Positions 12,498 through 25,600 of a stretch of DNA of 64,000 nucleotides are shown piece after piece. Source of the DNA: Ctenosaura bakeri (lineage: Eukaryota; Chordata; Lepidosauria; Squamata; Iguanidae); the NCBI GenBank assembly GCA_948474755.1, contig CAOLHI010001813.1, forward strand, positions 186,001-250,000, in the 5' to 3' direction. The notes under the pieces are model-generated. The model worked only from the letters and a program-made list of their open reading frames with translations, was not told where the DNA came from and searched no databases. A program made the translations under genes and the position numbers. Every line of letters begins with the position of its first letter. Position 1 is the first letter of the stretch.

Positions 12498-13284
12498 TAA
12501 GTCTGAAACTGATAGGGTACCGAAAATTAGTTAGCTTTGTGCCTTTAAATGGGAACTTTCAGCTATCTAAATAAATACAGTTTTTCTAAAAATAAGGAGG
12601 GTGGAAAGAACATTTCTTCTCAGGCAGAAGAAAAAAAAATAAAACAATAATAGGCTTACTACAACCCTGAGATGAGCATCAAACACACCTCTGTTGTTTC
12701 TATTTTCTGCCTGAGAAGATTTTAAAAGGGAGCAAACAGGTTAGGCAAGACTGCTCTTATGTCATTTCGAAGCATATTTGGCTTTCTGACTGTTTGGAAT
12801 CAATATAACCTTTTCTCTCTTTAGAAAGTTAGAGGCCAAATAAATATTAGTTAATAAGAAGAACATATAAACTTCATAATAACTGTTTAATCAAACCACA
12901 TAGCACACTTTTATCTTCATTTCTGCCTATATTTGTTAGTAAAATTAATTTCTCCATTTGTTAGTGTGTTAATTGCATTAGTACAGTATGTTTCTGAAGT
13001 ATGGCCACATAGTGAGAGCTGGATTGATACCATATTTGTCTGTTTAAGAAACTGCTTTCCAGATTATTCAATTAAGCATTGCAAAATTAATGTTCTAGGA
13101 ATGGAAGATTACAGGCAGAAAAATATCAAAAACACTTGCTGCAAGTGACTGATGTCAACACACATCTCTCTGGTAATGTCTAATAAAAATGACATATGAT
13201 GCGATGCATTTTACTAAATATTATTCAAAAGAAGAAGATCAGCAAGACCTATCAGTATCAAATACCCTCTCCAGTTCGGAGTTT
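12498..13284. other. AT-rich unannotated sequence
   Basis: No interspersed repeat is recognised. Several TAAT cores occur between 12840 and 13090. No coding signal. Confidence 0.35.
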
Positions 13285-14316
13285 GGAAGCGATAACCGGA
13301 TTTGTAATTGGTTGACCAGTTGAACCCAAAGGGTGCTCACCACTGGCTACTCTCCATCCTAGAGAGAACTGACTAGTGGGGAGTCACAAGGTTTTGCCCT
13401 GGGACCAGGGCTATTCAACTCAGCTCAATGCTATTCAACGTCTTTATCAATGACTTGATTGATGGAATAGAGGGCACACTCATCAAATTTGCAGGTGACA
13501 CCAAATTCGGAGGAATAGCTAATACTTCAGAGGATAGGACCAGAATTCAAAATGACCTTGACAGATTAGAAATCTAGGCCAAAACTAACAAAATGAATGT
13601 CAACAGGGAGATCCTGTCTTTACAACAGTACATGTGAAAGGGATCTAGAATTCTCAGTAGACCACAAGCTGAACATGATTCAACAACATGATGCAGCATC
13701 TTAAAAAGCCAATGGGATTCTACGCTGCATTAATAGGAGTATAGCATATAGATCAAAGGAAGCAATATTACCTCTCTATTCTGTTTGGTCAGACCTCATC
13801 TGGAATACATTGTCCAGTTCTGGTCACCACCATTCAGAAAGAGTATTGACAAGCTGAAAAGTGTCCAGAGGAGGGCAACCAAAATGGTAAAAGGCCAGGA
13901 AAACATTCCCTATTAGGAATGGCTTAGGGAGCTGAGTATGTTTAGCCTGGAGAAGAAAAGAGGCAACATGATTACCATGTTTAAATATTTTAAATGATGA
14001 CATATTGAAGATGGAGCAAACTTGATTTCTGCTGCTCCAAAGACTAGGAGACAGAGCACTGGATTCAAACCACAGGAAAGAGATTCTACCTAAACATTAC
14101 GAAGACTTGGGGCCTGGGGGCAAGAGTCATTTGATGATGAAATACATTGACTGGTAATATAGTGGAGTCTCTTTCTTTGGAGGTTTTTAAACAGAGGCTG
14201 GATTTCCATTTGTTTGGAGTCATTCAATCTTGTATTTCTGCATGACAGGGGTTTGGACTGGATGGCCCTTGTGGTCTTTTCCAACCCTATAATTCTACAG
14301 CTCTGTGATTCTACAT
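13285..14316 (+). pseudogene. CR1 LINE remnant, reverse transcriptase 3' half and 3' UTR
   Basis: It reads in CR1 order: 'ttgtaattggttgaccagttgaacccaaagggtgctcac', then a stretch encoding the 'LFNVFINDLIDGIEGTLIKFAGDTKFGGIA' region of the reverse transcriptase in broken frames. The thumb/C-terminal region follows, and the copy ends with the typical CR1 3' end 'ttggactggatggcccttgtggtcttttccaacc...attctacagctctgtgattctac'. Frameshifts, stops and a G in the catalytic ADD box (AGD) show it is dead. It is truncated at its 5' end. CR1 retrotransposes by target-primed reverse transcription and ends in short tandem octamers rather than poly-A, as seen here. Confidence 0.88.
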
Positions 14317-14815
14317 ATCAAAGTCACCTGTAATCAGAGGTTCATACTTGTCTTTTGTAACAAGGATATAACGAAGTCACATTTCAAAAGTAACATAACT
14401 AACAAGGATTAATTTACTTTTTTGGTGCAATGAGTAATATAGGGCATTCCCTTCTCAATAAGAATTCTGACCATCCCAATGAATGTCTCCTTCAGTTCCC
14501 AAATTTCTACAACTGCAGTAACTTAAAACTTCAGTTGACCACTTAGAAATATAGTTTAGGCATCCAAAAAGGGTTACCAAGGGAACAGGAACAAAACAAA
14601 TACAAGTGATCTAGGCATGCATGATTTTGAATGTCTCAGTCTAGGCAATACTGGAAATATAGGGACTGAAGGAAAATTCCACTGGGAGGAGAATTTTTTG
14701 GGAGGGGCAATATCTCCATTTGGCCATCCTATAGCTTTAACCCTGTCAACAATTCTGACATATGAGTTACTTTTTAAACATTGTTAAGCAATAAGAAATA
14801 GGGATAAGTTACTCT
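14317..14815. other. Unannotated sequence between two LINE remnants
   Basis: No gene or repeat is recognised. Confidence 0.35.
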
Positions 14816-14818
14816 TAA

Positions 14819-14878
<60 letters not shown>

Positions 14879-14882
14879 TAAT
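14816..14882. repeat. (AAT)n microsatellite at the LINE 3' end
   Basis: About twenty tandem ATA/AAT units directly abut the 3' end of the minus-strand L2-like LINE. This fits a LINE whose 3' tail is a short tandem repeat rather than poly-A. Confidence 0.93.
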
Positions 14883-15440
14883 AAAATTTATTTGTATCCC
14901 TGCCTCTCCACATGGATCGAGGCGGCGAACAGCATGAAATACATTATACATTAAAATACATTAAAACATACCCAATCCTCCCCACCCACCAACCAGCTAA
15001 AACCAACCCCCTAAAACACATAACAATTAACGATTAATTAACTATTAAAAGAACAGCAGGACAATTAGTGGGAGGCAGTGGAAGTACTAGTCTTGGAAGG
15101 CCTGTTGGAAGAGATCAGTCTTGACTGCTTTTTTAAAGCAGTCAAGACTGGTAATATGCTGGGTCTCCTCCGGCAGGCGATTCCATAGCTTGGGAGCGAT
15201 AGAAGAAAAGGTCCTCTGGGTAACCACAGCCAACCTAGTTCTGACTGGCTGCAGTAAGTTCTTCCCAGAGGACCTTAATGTGCGGGGCGGATTATATGGG
15301 AGAAGGCGATCCTGCAGGTAGGCTGGCCCCAAGCCATAAAGGGCTTTAAAGGTAATAGCCAACACCTTGTACTGTGCCCAGAAACTAATAGGCAGCCAAT
15401 GTAACGATTTACGGTAACAGTAGCTTTCTGATATTATCAA
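14883..15440 (-). pseudogene. L2-like LINE, C-terminal coding end plus 3' UTR
   Basis: A minus-strand frame (15440-15087, 117 codons) holds the conserved C-terminal region of L2-type ORF2. Motifs include LHWLPI at about residues 14-19, then TFKALYGLGPAYLQDRL and PKLWNRLPEETQ, then SLDCFKKAVKTDLFQQAF. The 3' UTR follows, with 'ggcggcgaacagcatgaaatac...cttatttgtatccctgcctctcc', down to the microsatellite. The frame is intact over 100 residues, so the insertion is fairly recent. The copy is strongly 5'-truncated: no endonuclease or catalytic reverse transcriptase motif is present. Confidence 0.88.
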
Positions 15441-17164
15441 TTTCCAAACCTCTTTCTATGTAAGTAGAGATCAACAAATTCCCCAGATCCTCCACTCTGA
15501 TTTTTGTTTTTGTAAGGCAGCTGATAATATCTGTCTATCTACCCATCCCTCACCCATATTAGTTGTTAATGAATATTTGTCCATTCATTGTATTAATGGA
15601 GCAACAAATGTTTGCTTCTGCTGAGTTATTTGATACTGGCAACATCTTCAGTTGCAGGATGAGGAAAAACCAAGGGTTTGTTATAATTTCACTTTGCAGC
15701 TTCTTTAGTCTGTCCCTAGGAATCTTGATTCTGAAATATTTCTGAAATCAAAGATGGCCCATGTATAATTTGGTCCACTGGTTTTTAACTGCAAGAGCAA
15801 TTAGTTATCCAGATACTTATTTCAGTACAAATGTATACAACAATATTCATAAGTAAGAATAAGTTGTTCATGTTGGATCATCTTTTGATCTAATGAACAC
15901 AGATCAAGTTTCTAAAGGTTGCACTGTTTTCTGTAGCCATCTGTCTGCATATGAGAGCTACTGAGCTGTTTCTTGACATTTTTGACAGATAAAATATATC
16001 ATATTTTGAGCAGAGTTAAATGTATAGTGACATTTATGTCTTTTCAACCTGAAGAAAACATCATTCTCAATCTCAAACAATGAAATACCTTGAGAGGTCC
16101 CATACAAAGATACGAAAAGTAAACTGACCATTGAGACAACAGAAATGTCCACAGAAATTAAAGTAAGTTGCCTGATGTTCCAAAAGTGAGAAAACTAAAA
16201 GCTGAAGACTGAAAAATCCCAAGCAGCATAGGTAAATGCAGATACCAACATATCTAGGAGAAGTGCATAGATTAGAAAGCCATATTTGCATATAGAGGTA
16301 TTTTATAGAGTTTCTCTGTACATTATTCAATTGAGATTTCAGAAGCTTGCATAAATATCATTTTTCCTTAAATGTAATAATTAAGAGGAGATGCATTCAT
16401 TTAATAAAAAAAAATAATAGAATCATTCCAGTTTGAATTTAGGTTTCTATTTAATGAGTCAAAAATCAAATTAATCTCATTCAGTTTAACTAATTTTGAA
16501 GGATTTGAGTTGGGAAGGCCAGGAGTTCTACTTTTTAAGTGTAGAATTTTTCTGCTTGAATTTGGAGGAAAATAAAGACTGCAGCCTAGCATTGCTTGTC
16601 CTAGCCCTCAGGTTCCTGGGCGGGGCTGGCTTTTCCCTTCCATCTTATTTTGATGTAGCAACCTTTGGGGTAAATGCACACTTTCAAAGCACTCCTTTGA
16701 CATTCCTGATGCCAGCTCGGAAAGCTTTGAAGGGGCCTCCAGGACCAGATGTAAGCCATCCCACTGTGTCATCAGGGCGTGTACCTTTTAGAGCTGCCCT
16801 TGCTCTTGTTTCTGAGAAAGAAAAAAAAAACTGTAAAAAGACAAAGATACTAATTCTAAGCTAACTACATGTGAATGAAAATTTCACAGAAGAAGGAAAT
16901 GATGAAACACACACCAAAAAGTGGCCTCTTATGGATCAGGAACTGGTTATAAACAAGAAGAAGATAGAAAGAGTACATGTACAATTCTCATAAGAGAGGC
17001 ATATCCCTTAATTATCTGTGCTGAGGCTAGGCCAGTCTCCTCTCTCTGCTGCCTTTTTGTTGACATACAAAGACCTTTTCATATATCCAGGCCTTTTGAC
17101 TGTTCACTGGCCATTGCAGAAGGTCTTGCAACTGGAGTGAGCTGTATTTTTTAATCATCATTAT
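15441..17164. other. Unannotated sequence
   Basis: The plus-strand frame at 16496-16864 (122 codons) and the minus frames at 15958-16330 lack recognised motifs. No repeat family is identified. Confidence 0.35.
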
Positions 17165-17336
17165 TAAACATTATTACATGTTATGATTTGAATATTGCTG
17201 TAGATTGAGGTTTTGACTGTTTATGTAATTGTTTTTAAACTTTGCAACTGTGCATTGTACAATTTGTAATTTGTGCATTGTAAGCAATCTTGGGCACATA
17301 TTGAGAAAAAGACGTGATATAAATAAAATACTGAGA
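17165..17336 (+). mobile_element. L2-like LINE 3' end
   Basis: It ends with 'tgtaagcaatcttgggcacatattgagaaaaagacgtgatataaataaaata', a diverged form of the L2 3' module ('gtaagccgccttgggcacctttgggtaaaaaggcgggatataaataaa'). Only the 3' UTR is present. Confidence 0.65.
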
Positions 17337-17659
17337 TTAGTGCTGTTTCACTTATTCGTACATGAACTAGAGTCAAAGTTTAACAACCAAGTTTTCAGAT
17401 GGCACCAAAATACCCACCAAAAGCAAAGATACCTATGTTGGTCATAAGAAAAAAAATTAAAATCTGAATTTGAGCTATAATTTTACTAAGCATACCAAGG
17501 GGCACTAAAATGTGTGTAATCTGCCAACACCTCCAGATCTTGTTTCCAGGTAACTACAGACAGATTTTCTTCCCCTCCCCTTCCTCCTATTCCCAGAACA
17601 GCAGCTAACATGTCCCATGCATGACTGCTCTTGGTGGTATGGAATGTGATGATAACTGC

Positions 17660-18277
17660 TCAGCCAATAGTTACCAGAAAATTCATCGCTGCACTCCACA
17701 AAGCCACAGTGTCCTGAAATGTTCTTCTGCAAACTGCAATGGGAAATGCTATTCCATTCAACCATTCCTTTTCATATGTGGATTGGCTGATGACATAACT
17801 AAACAAGATGCCATAAAAATCATATATGCTACATTGTGCAGCACACACATACTGCGTTGTGCAATATCCAATATGCATATCCAAAAGCACAAAAAAATCT
17901 GAATTATCATAATAAACTACAATATAGCTCAGTTTTGTGATTGCTGCCATATAAAAAATTATTAGTGCATCTGTCACATCCTGAATAATTTTCATCAAGA
18001 GAAAATTACAAAGACCACATGGAGAGAGAGAACATTGTAGGGCCATATTGTCTTTGGTGGGCTTCTTTTCAGTAGCTCTAATGGCATACTGCTGATGTTC
18101 CTTTTGCAGCATCCAACTGTATATGGGAATAATTTCTCTCAAAGTAATGCAGAATGCTGAAGCTAGGAAAGCAGCGTTTGGTGGCAGTGCTAACAGCTTG
18201 ATTTTTAAAAAGCATACGGAAGAACTTAGATAGCAGCCATTATATCTGAGGAAAAGAATCAGACAGATTCTGTTCAT
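17660..18277 (-). other. Unrecognised 206-codon open frame with hydrophobic segments
   Basis: An uninterrupted minus-strand frame runs from the ATG at 18277 to the stop just below 17660, with an in-frame stop shortly upstream. It is longer than expected by chance in DNA of this composition, but not decisively so. Hydrophobic stretches occur near residues 3-28 (many L, I, C), 125-145 (ALIIFYMAAITKLSYIVVYY) and 170-185 (IYDFYGILFSYVI). Cysteine and tyrosine are frequent. I recognise no family. It could be part of an intronless or retro-copied membrane-protein gene, or a chance frame in AT-rich DNA. No promoter, Kozak-like context or splice structure is evident. Confidence 0.2.
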
Positions 18278-19241
18278 CAACAATTATCGAGCCTTTAATG
18301 AGCAGAAGTGTACAAGGCTGCAGGCACTCTTTTTCATGGAGGGTGGGGAAAGGACCATTAACACATTCAGCAGCCTCTTAACTCCACACTGTGGAATTTG
18401 ATCTGTATTGACAGAAGGAAAAGTGCCACTGACTGAATTGCAAACCACACTTTCTGCATAAATCCTTATTAAACCAATTTACTCCATGAAATTTGATGAG
18501 ATCTCTGTCCATGTTGAGAAGAAATCCTATTACATACTGAATTCAATATTTTGGCTTGTAAACTCTTGTTGATGTGATATGAACACACTGAATAATAGAA
18601 TTCTGTGTGATATGGCAAACAGAAATTTCATAAAAGATTCATATCCAACTGTAAAGTATGCCACATTTTAAATCATGAAGCACAAGGGGGGAAATGTGCT
18701 AAATAACTTTCAAAGTGGGCAAAAGGTTATATCTTGAAGAAATCTAATTAACCTGAAATGAAAAAAAAGTGCTTGGGATAAACAATTGAATTCAGGAGAT
18801 TTTTAAAAAGAGAGATGGAATGAGTAATTAACAAAAGTCTCAACTCATAAGTTATGTTGATATGGAAAAGCCATCAAGTGACTTGTGTAGCGAGAATGTC
18901 ATTTGAATACACCCTTATGTGGTGTATGCTGGTTTATCATGTAAAATCAAACTCTGTGGTTCCCCGTGGCATAGAAAATGCTAATTTGTGTTACATACTA
19001 AAGTAGTCATACAATAATTTTCCATTAAAAATTGGCAGGTATCCAATCTAACATGGCATGTTGAGCTATCAGTGGCCTTGGCAGGACCAGACCTGAGATA
19101 CCAGGTACACAATCAGAACAGGATATGAATTTCACAAATAAGAGTCTACGAAGGGGATCACAGAAGGATCAGAAATGGTATGAAGAAACAAAAAGTCACC
19201 AGAGGTGCATATACATTCAGACTATACCATGTTTAAAGATG
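18278..19241. other. Unannotated sequence
   Basis: No repeat or gene is recognised. Confidence 0.35.
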
Positions 19242-19374
19242 CAGGGATAGGGAGTCTTTGGTCTTCTTGATACTCCAAATCCCAGAATCTCCACCCCACT
19301 CAACATGGCTAATGATAAAGAGACCTGGGGAGTTGTAGTCCAAAAGATTTATTAGCCAAAGTTACCCAACCCTG
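19242..19374. mobile_element. Palindromic MITE, 'AGTTGTAGTCCAAAA' type
   Basis: Its ends are CAGGGATAGGGAGTCTTTGG and the inverse 'ccaaagttacccaaccctg', with an inner palindrome ('ctccaaatcccagaatctc ... ggggagttgtagtccaaaaga'). This is a widespread hAT-like MITE pattern in sauropsid genomes. Target duplications are not clear. Confidence 0.65.
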
Positions 19375-19384
19375 GTTAAATACA

Positions 19385-19850
19385 GGCCTTTTCCGCACAG
19401 GGCTATAAAAATGGTGCAGAGCGACCTCCAACAGAGGTCTTCTGCACTGTAGAGTGGACTGGGCAGACTACTTTTTGTAGTTCCATACCTCAGTCCACTC
19501 CGGAGCAAACGGAACTGGTCGCGCTGCATGTTTTTTAAAAACCTCTTTTTAGAGGTTTTTTAAAAGCACAGAGCACGCAACCCTGTGCCGCTCCGTCACC
19601 TGGCTCCGGAGCAGATTTGCCGGTGAGCACAAGTGCGTGCCTGTAGATCTGCCAGGGGCGGGCTTCCGGATGGCGAGCTTCTCTGGCTGATGGAGAGCCT
19701 CCACCAACCGGAAGCCACCATTTGGGACACCTGAGGACTGCAGAGCAGCAAACTCACACTGCTTTTCATGGTGACGGACTCGGCTGGCCGGAAAACAAAG
19801 CCAGTAAGCTCCGTTTTCAGGCATTCCCCCCCCCACATGCGGAAAGGGCA
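19385..19850. mobile_element. MITE family C copy 2 (466 bp)
   Basis: It starts GGCCTTTTCCGCAC and ends ATGCGGAAAGGGC(A). The flanking triplets ACA and ATA differ by one base. It has the family C modules and an internal hairpin at 19532-19566. The 80- and 100-codon minus-strand frames here are artefacts without domains. Confidence 0.82.
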
Positions 19851-20954
19851 ATAATGGGCAATAAGTGATGGGAAAACCCCAGTTGGCTTATTTTGAAACT
19901 AATTGGTTCCAAATATACTTTCTTAGTGAGTGACCACTTATCTGCACCATTTGCAGGTTCATTCTACTGTTTCCCTGGATCCATGGAAGTACTTTTTCAA
20001 ATTCCCCCCTGGTAATTACCCTGGTAATTCTGATCAACCATTATGGCTAAGAGCCAGTTGTTTCAAAGTCAAGCAGCTCATCCCGGACCCCAGAATCTAG
20101 CAAGGAACAAGTAAAAGATTAGATTAGTTCTAAAAAAATTGTCTAAAATGTTTTGAAGAAGTTGTAGTCAAACTTCATTGACTCAAGACCATATTTTACT
20201 GTATGTTCTGGAACATCTATTTCATGGTTAGGCAACTTGACTAGTGAAAACTAAATAAACTCTTGGGTCCCATGAGTACATTTGTGATAGTTTGTGATAG
20301 TTGTGGATTTGGGGTCTTATTGATGTCACTGGTGCACATCAGTGCTTAAGGGACACATTATGAACCTGTCATGCTTCAAAAGTTGTTTGACACTGATTCC
20401 CAGTAGCCTCTGCTACTGGGTCAATGATCTGGCATGGCAGCAATTTTAGGTTTGCATCTGGACAATGGCATGTTACCAACTCCTGGCATAAGGTTTCTAT
20501 ACTTCCCCTTTACTTCGTGGACAGAAGTGAAAAGGGACAGCATTGAGCAGATGTGGGTAATGTGTTACCTATGCCATCATGTGGCCATCAAATATCATGT
20601 GGCCCCATACCCATTGCTGTGTCTTCTCCAATTCATTAAAAAAAAGACTCCCCGAGCTCAGTGAAAACAGTCAATTGCTGATCCTGCAGGTCTCTCCAAG
20701 TGATAGATTTTTCCAAAACAACTCCCAAGCCTCCACAAGCAACATTGGTGTAATGAACTTGGAAATCACAAAAGTGGTGGTGATGACCCACTCTGAAAAG
20801 TTACTTTTCTAGACTACACCTCTATCTAGGGGCCATGTTGCACTCCAGATAAACAATGTTGCCAGTCTCTGGTTTTAATAAGTTTAGCTGGTCAGATGTC
20901 TGTTGAATATCAAAAGAAAGCTCTTAATGATAATTATAGTTCAAAAATGGCAAT
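19851..20954. other. Unannotated sequence
   Basis: No repeat or gene is recognised. Confidence 0.35.
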
Positions 20955-21118
20955 AATTAGCTAGAGAGGTGGTGAGCCTTCCACTGAAGAGACTGAGGTA
21001 GAGGCTAAACAGGCATTTTAGTGATGCTGTGGCTGGTGATATTCATGTCCTGTATCAGGCAATAGGTTAGACTGGATAATATCCTAAAAGGTTCTCTCCA
21101 GCTTTGTATGTCAATTCA
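20955..21118 (+). mobile_element. CR1 LINE 3' end, old copy
   Basis: It follows the CR1 3' pattern loosely: 'tggtgagccttccactga...gaggctaaacaggcatttt...ggttagactggataatatcctaaaaggttctctccagc'. It is highly diverged, with no coding part. Confidence 0.5.
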
Positions 21119-21181
21119 AAACTCAGCCTTGAACCTGTCCAAACCTGTATGGACAGGATGGTTAGAGAGTATGAAAAGAAT

Positions 21182-21184
21182 TAA

Positions 21185-21224
<40 letters not shown>

Positions 21225-21243
21225 AAAGGAAGGAAGGAAGGAA
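21182..21243. repeat. (AAAG)n-(AAGG)n microsatellite
   Basis: About eleven AAAG units grade into AAGG units. Confidence 0.95.
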
Positions 21244-22034
21244 CCAAGTCTAAGAAAAATCTGTAGAAATGTGCACCATCTTGCCTTAATTATTCAGAAT
21301 CTGCCACTGTTCTACTCTCTTTGCTGTAAATGGTTGCTGCTGATACAAGGCAGAAGATTCTTTCTTATTCTTTTAGTTAGTTTATTTTCACCTATTACAT
21401 CCCTGAGCTGAATCGTGTACTAGAAATGTAATATCCAGAGACTTTAGATTGGCTTCTGTTGTTTCTCTCTCAGAAGCAGAGAAATAACTCAGCCAGGTGG
21501 TATCACAACTTAGTGAATACAAATTCCTTGAAGTTTATTACTTTTCTGAGCCCTTGCTCTTGTTCCTGAACAACAGCAGAACACTTGCTTGTGACAACCC
21601 TGACAACTTCACCAGCCTCTCTAAAAATAGTGATTGGTGAAGTGAATGAACATGATGTGTTGTAATGCATTCCTTCATTTTGTCACTCCATTTCACGGAG
21701 AAGCAAGAGCCATATTTGCATTAAGTGTCTGCTCTGAGAAATGTAGAAAGGAACCCTCTGAATCTGAAAGCTGTCAAAACAATGTTTTGTTGAAGAGAAA
21801 AGTTTTTTGATTTAGGTATACTTTGCTAACAATTCTAACTGATAAAGTCCCACCCCTCATCTTCAGCATCTTTTTCCAGTTTTGAATGCCTTGTCAATTG
21901 GCCTTTAAGTCTTCCATCAATTTTTTTTCTTGAAAGAATTAGATAAGAGGTGCCATAGATACAACTGGTTGGCAGTAATAAAGGAACTAAATTATTATTT
22001 AGACATATCAGAAGTGATGATCTGTGCCATAACC

Positions 22035-22130
22035 AAATGCTTTGAACTATTACTCCCATAATCCCTTACTAAGGGTAATAGTTTCTGAAGTTTCTGAAAG
22101 TCTTCTGGAAGGCCAAACGGAAAGATACCA
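22035..22130. mobile_element. Decayed palindromic MITE, 'AGTTGTAGTCCAAAA' type
   Basis: 'aactattactcccataatcccttactaagg ... gtttctgaaagtcttctggaaggccaa' matches the pattern of the copy at 19242, strongly diverged. Confidence 0.4.
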
Positions 22131-22450
22131 CAAAGCAAACCCATATAACTAAGAAATGCACTTGCTTCTTTTTGTGTGTGGGGGAGACTTTTTTTAAAAA
22201 AAAGTATCTTCCAGAGACAATGCTGATCATCACCTAAAGGTGAAGATGCCCCTTTTGCTTATATGTATGAAGAAGTGGAGCTTGCTGTAGTGCTTCATAC
22301 CCCCATCTTTTTACGTATTAAGGCATTCTGGTCCTAAAACCATTGGAACTTTAGTGAGAGCTGATTCAAGATCATATCCCAGCTAATAAAACTTATCGAT
22401 CTGTGGAAATTTTCTCCAACTGTGCTGTTGTGGAACCAGTTGAGATGAAG

Positions 22451-22652
22451 GGCCTTTCTGCACTACACTGTTGTAGTGTTATTATTCCACTTTCAACATC
22501 CTGTGGACTTCTGGGGTTTGCAGTTTACTGAGGCCAAAGAGCTCCCTGGCTGAGAATTCTAAATGCCCCTTCCTAAACTGCAAATTCCAGATTCCATAGG
22601 ATTTTGAAAATGGAATATAATAGCACTGTGATAGTACAATGTGGAAATGATC
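22451..22652. mobile_element. MITE family B copy 2
   Basis: It starts GGCCTTTCTGCACTACACTG (one base lost in the terminus) and ends 'gtggaaatgatc', with the full palindromic core. The flanking triplets do not match, consistent with age or end decay. Confidence 0.78.
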
Positions 22653-25600
22653 TAAAAAAATTTCTGCCACATACATAATTTTAGTTCTTTCTGAATAAGC
22701 CCCCACAAAAGTATCAAAACCCAGGAGTTATCATACCCATTGTTTATGTCACCTATCCTGATATGTGGGTTGTTGACATTATATGCTAATCAGTGCACTC
22801 CATTTGGATTTATCTTCTTATTGATAATTAGACTGTCACATGGTATCCAGTGAATTTCATTTAAGTTCAAATATTGATAACTGCAGTGTATTTGGACTGT
22901 ATCATTTGATATCTCCTCTGCATATATTATGTGATATTCATAGCCTTTTGTTATTGCTTATGAGCTTACTTTTTTGGAACTGTGCAGAAAGCCATTTTTA
23001 TTTCTACCTTACTCAGAGAGAAAAAAGTTGCAAGGGAGGTTATTTCAGGAAGTATCAGATTTTACAAGATGAGTTTGTCTCAGAAGGGGCTATAAGTAAA
23101 GACGTTTCATGAAGCAGCCATTGCTTCCTGACGTCACATCCCTTAAATTACAAAACAACACAACAATGGGGACATCTAGTTGCCCATGGGGGCTAAGTAG
23201 GAATTTTGGGAGTATCTTAGATTGGCTTTGTTTGATCAGCAATTATTCTGTTCTTTTTATGTTTTGCAAGCAGTATGAGCTGGATAGCATGACTGGGTTT
23301 AGCATATCCTGATAATCATACAGAAATACCTTTTTTTGTGTGGGATGTCCTCATTGCTTCCTTAAATAACAGTGTTAGGGTTGTGGAGAGAATGCCTTTC
23401 TTTCTGAGCTATTACTTGCAACCAGATTCGTGTTGCTACTTTTTCTTTTGAGACTATTGTGTTGTTAATGCCTGGTCACCAATTTGTTAGCAGTTTGCAC
23501 TTTGGGATTATTTTCTCATTGCTTGTTGCAGTGTTAATTAATTCAATAAAGCTGTGTCTTGATTTAAACCCCAAATATTGTATAGATTTTTCATTCTGAG
23601 ATCAATAGTTATTTATTTATTATGTGCATATTCATTTAATTCTTTAGTTGTACACCTTTGTTCCTACTACATACAATTGGTCCATACAATTGGGCTTTTT
23701 GTGAAATTTTTGAGCCCTGTCTGTCTATCTGTCTGTCTATCATCTATCTCTTTCTGCCTTTTGCACATTCAAGGGATCCCTTCTTCTGGTTTGGTTAGAG
23801 CATGTAACTACAGGATGATGACTGACTACACCCATATCTAGATTCCATTGAAATGACAGCTGGGCTAGGCGAGCAAAAGCGATCTTGCCCACAGTCACAA
23901 TCCCCAGACAGAAGTAGTTAAGCATAGATGTATATTTGTGAAACGTGCAAGTGTAGTCACTTCAAACATTTGAATAGAAGGCATTATTTTTACTATTCCT
24001 GTTGTGAGAGACATGTTACAGGACAGTTAATTAGTGGAAAGGTAAGAGTAATCTGACTTTTATTTTGGTTCATCTGACAGTTTATATGCAAACAGCCAAT
24101 ATGCAAATAGCAATCTTATCTGTTGTGCAGAACTTTCTTGGATTTGCTAGTGCTCACATAGGAAAGATCTACACAACCATAGCAATTCTGTGATAACATT
24201 GGACGCCACACAGCTAGTATTTATGGGATAGGTATTACATGTGTAGCATACACAATGCAGAGTTTTTAATAACAATAAGATATTTTTAGTAACCTTTTAA
24301 GTAAATAGGATATATTTAGAAACTTTGATGTAGGAATTTTGAATAACTGTTTTTGGTTACATACATCATAAAGTCCAAGCTTGTCCACTGTTATCAGGAG
24401 GAATTTAAAGTGCTGTCTCTTCCATGAGTTCTTACACATCCTGACATAGTATATTTGGTCAGTATACTAGCTCCTCTCAGCTGGTCGTATTCTGTTTTAG
24501 ATATGGAGAAACTTCTCTCTGTATACCATCAAGGGCGGTTCTTGAACCAGAATTTTCAGAAGTCATGCTTTAGTTCTTTAGCATCTACATTGCCTCCACA
24601 TATGAGTTATTATAAAAATTGCCGGACAGAACTCTTAACTGTGAAGGTTCATGCTTCCTCCTAACTATCACTGAAAACAAAACAACACAGCTCTAACCCC
24701 ATGCCCTGTCTTTTGGCCAGAAATGGATGAAATTTCCAGGTATAATACTTCCTTATGATCTCTCAAATTGCAGACAGGTAAGAACAGTCAAGAAATGAGC
24801 AAAACTCTCAAAAAGGACAGGTGCAAGGACAAGGAAACTACAATGCATGAAAACTTGTTTAAGGCTCCCCTCTCCTTTTTTTTTAGCAGAGAAATATGAT
24901 GGCCTTGGAAGAATGGTCATCTCAAATTCTCTTTTTTGCCCTACTCGCTACATCTGTATTTGTCATCATGTCTAACTATAATGGTTGGTCTATAGCTCTG
25001 CATAGCAAAGCCAGTCATGTTGTGGCGAACACATAAAAAATATTACTACTGATCAAGTTTCTGTTTCTCTCCAGCATCTCTTTATATCCAACAAAGAGAA
25101 AGGAAGTGGAATGAAGAGTTTAAGTTACAATCTTTCTTCTAAATCACTGAGACTGGAGATCAATGGTTAAACATACCATAAAATCAGAAGTGGACCTTTT
25201 GGTGACACAGTTCTCCCCTCCTCCTCTTCTCCAGCACCCTAAGAATTTTCACAAAAATGAAACCTAAAAGACACTATTTTTTTTCTTTGCATCTTAAAAT
25301 CCTGAATTAAACTTCAGCCAGGGTTCACTTTGATTCACTTTGCTTTGGTGGAAAGTTTTCATATACTTGTAAAGTATCAGAAGACATCTGAAGCAACCCA
25401 GTTTGAATCTGGCTTCACCTGAATCCAATATACATCAGTAGCTAAAACATTTTATATATTCATCCTCCTTCTCGTTTCCTCTTCTTTGTGCCACTGCTTT
25501 TCTGTTACTCTAAGTAGATATGAATGAGGACTCTCTGGGAAAACATTTCTTAACTGAAGTATTTGGACTTGGGGACTTTGAGCACCCAGAACATTGCAAT

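Noticed and set aside
14816..14882. CRISPR-like or other functional array
   Set aside because: It is a plain AAT microsatellite at a LINE 3' end with no spacers. This is eukaryotic nuclear DNA.
21182..21243. AAAG/AAGG run as a polypurine regulatory element
   Set aside because: It is an ordinary tetranucleotide microsatellite with no element boundary beside it.
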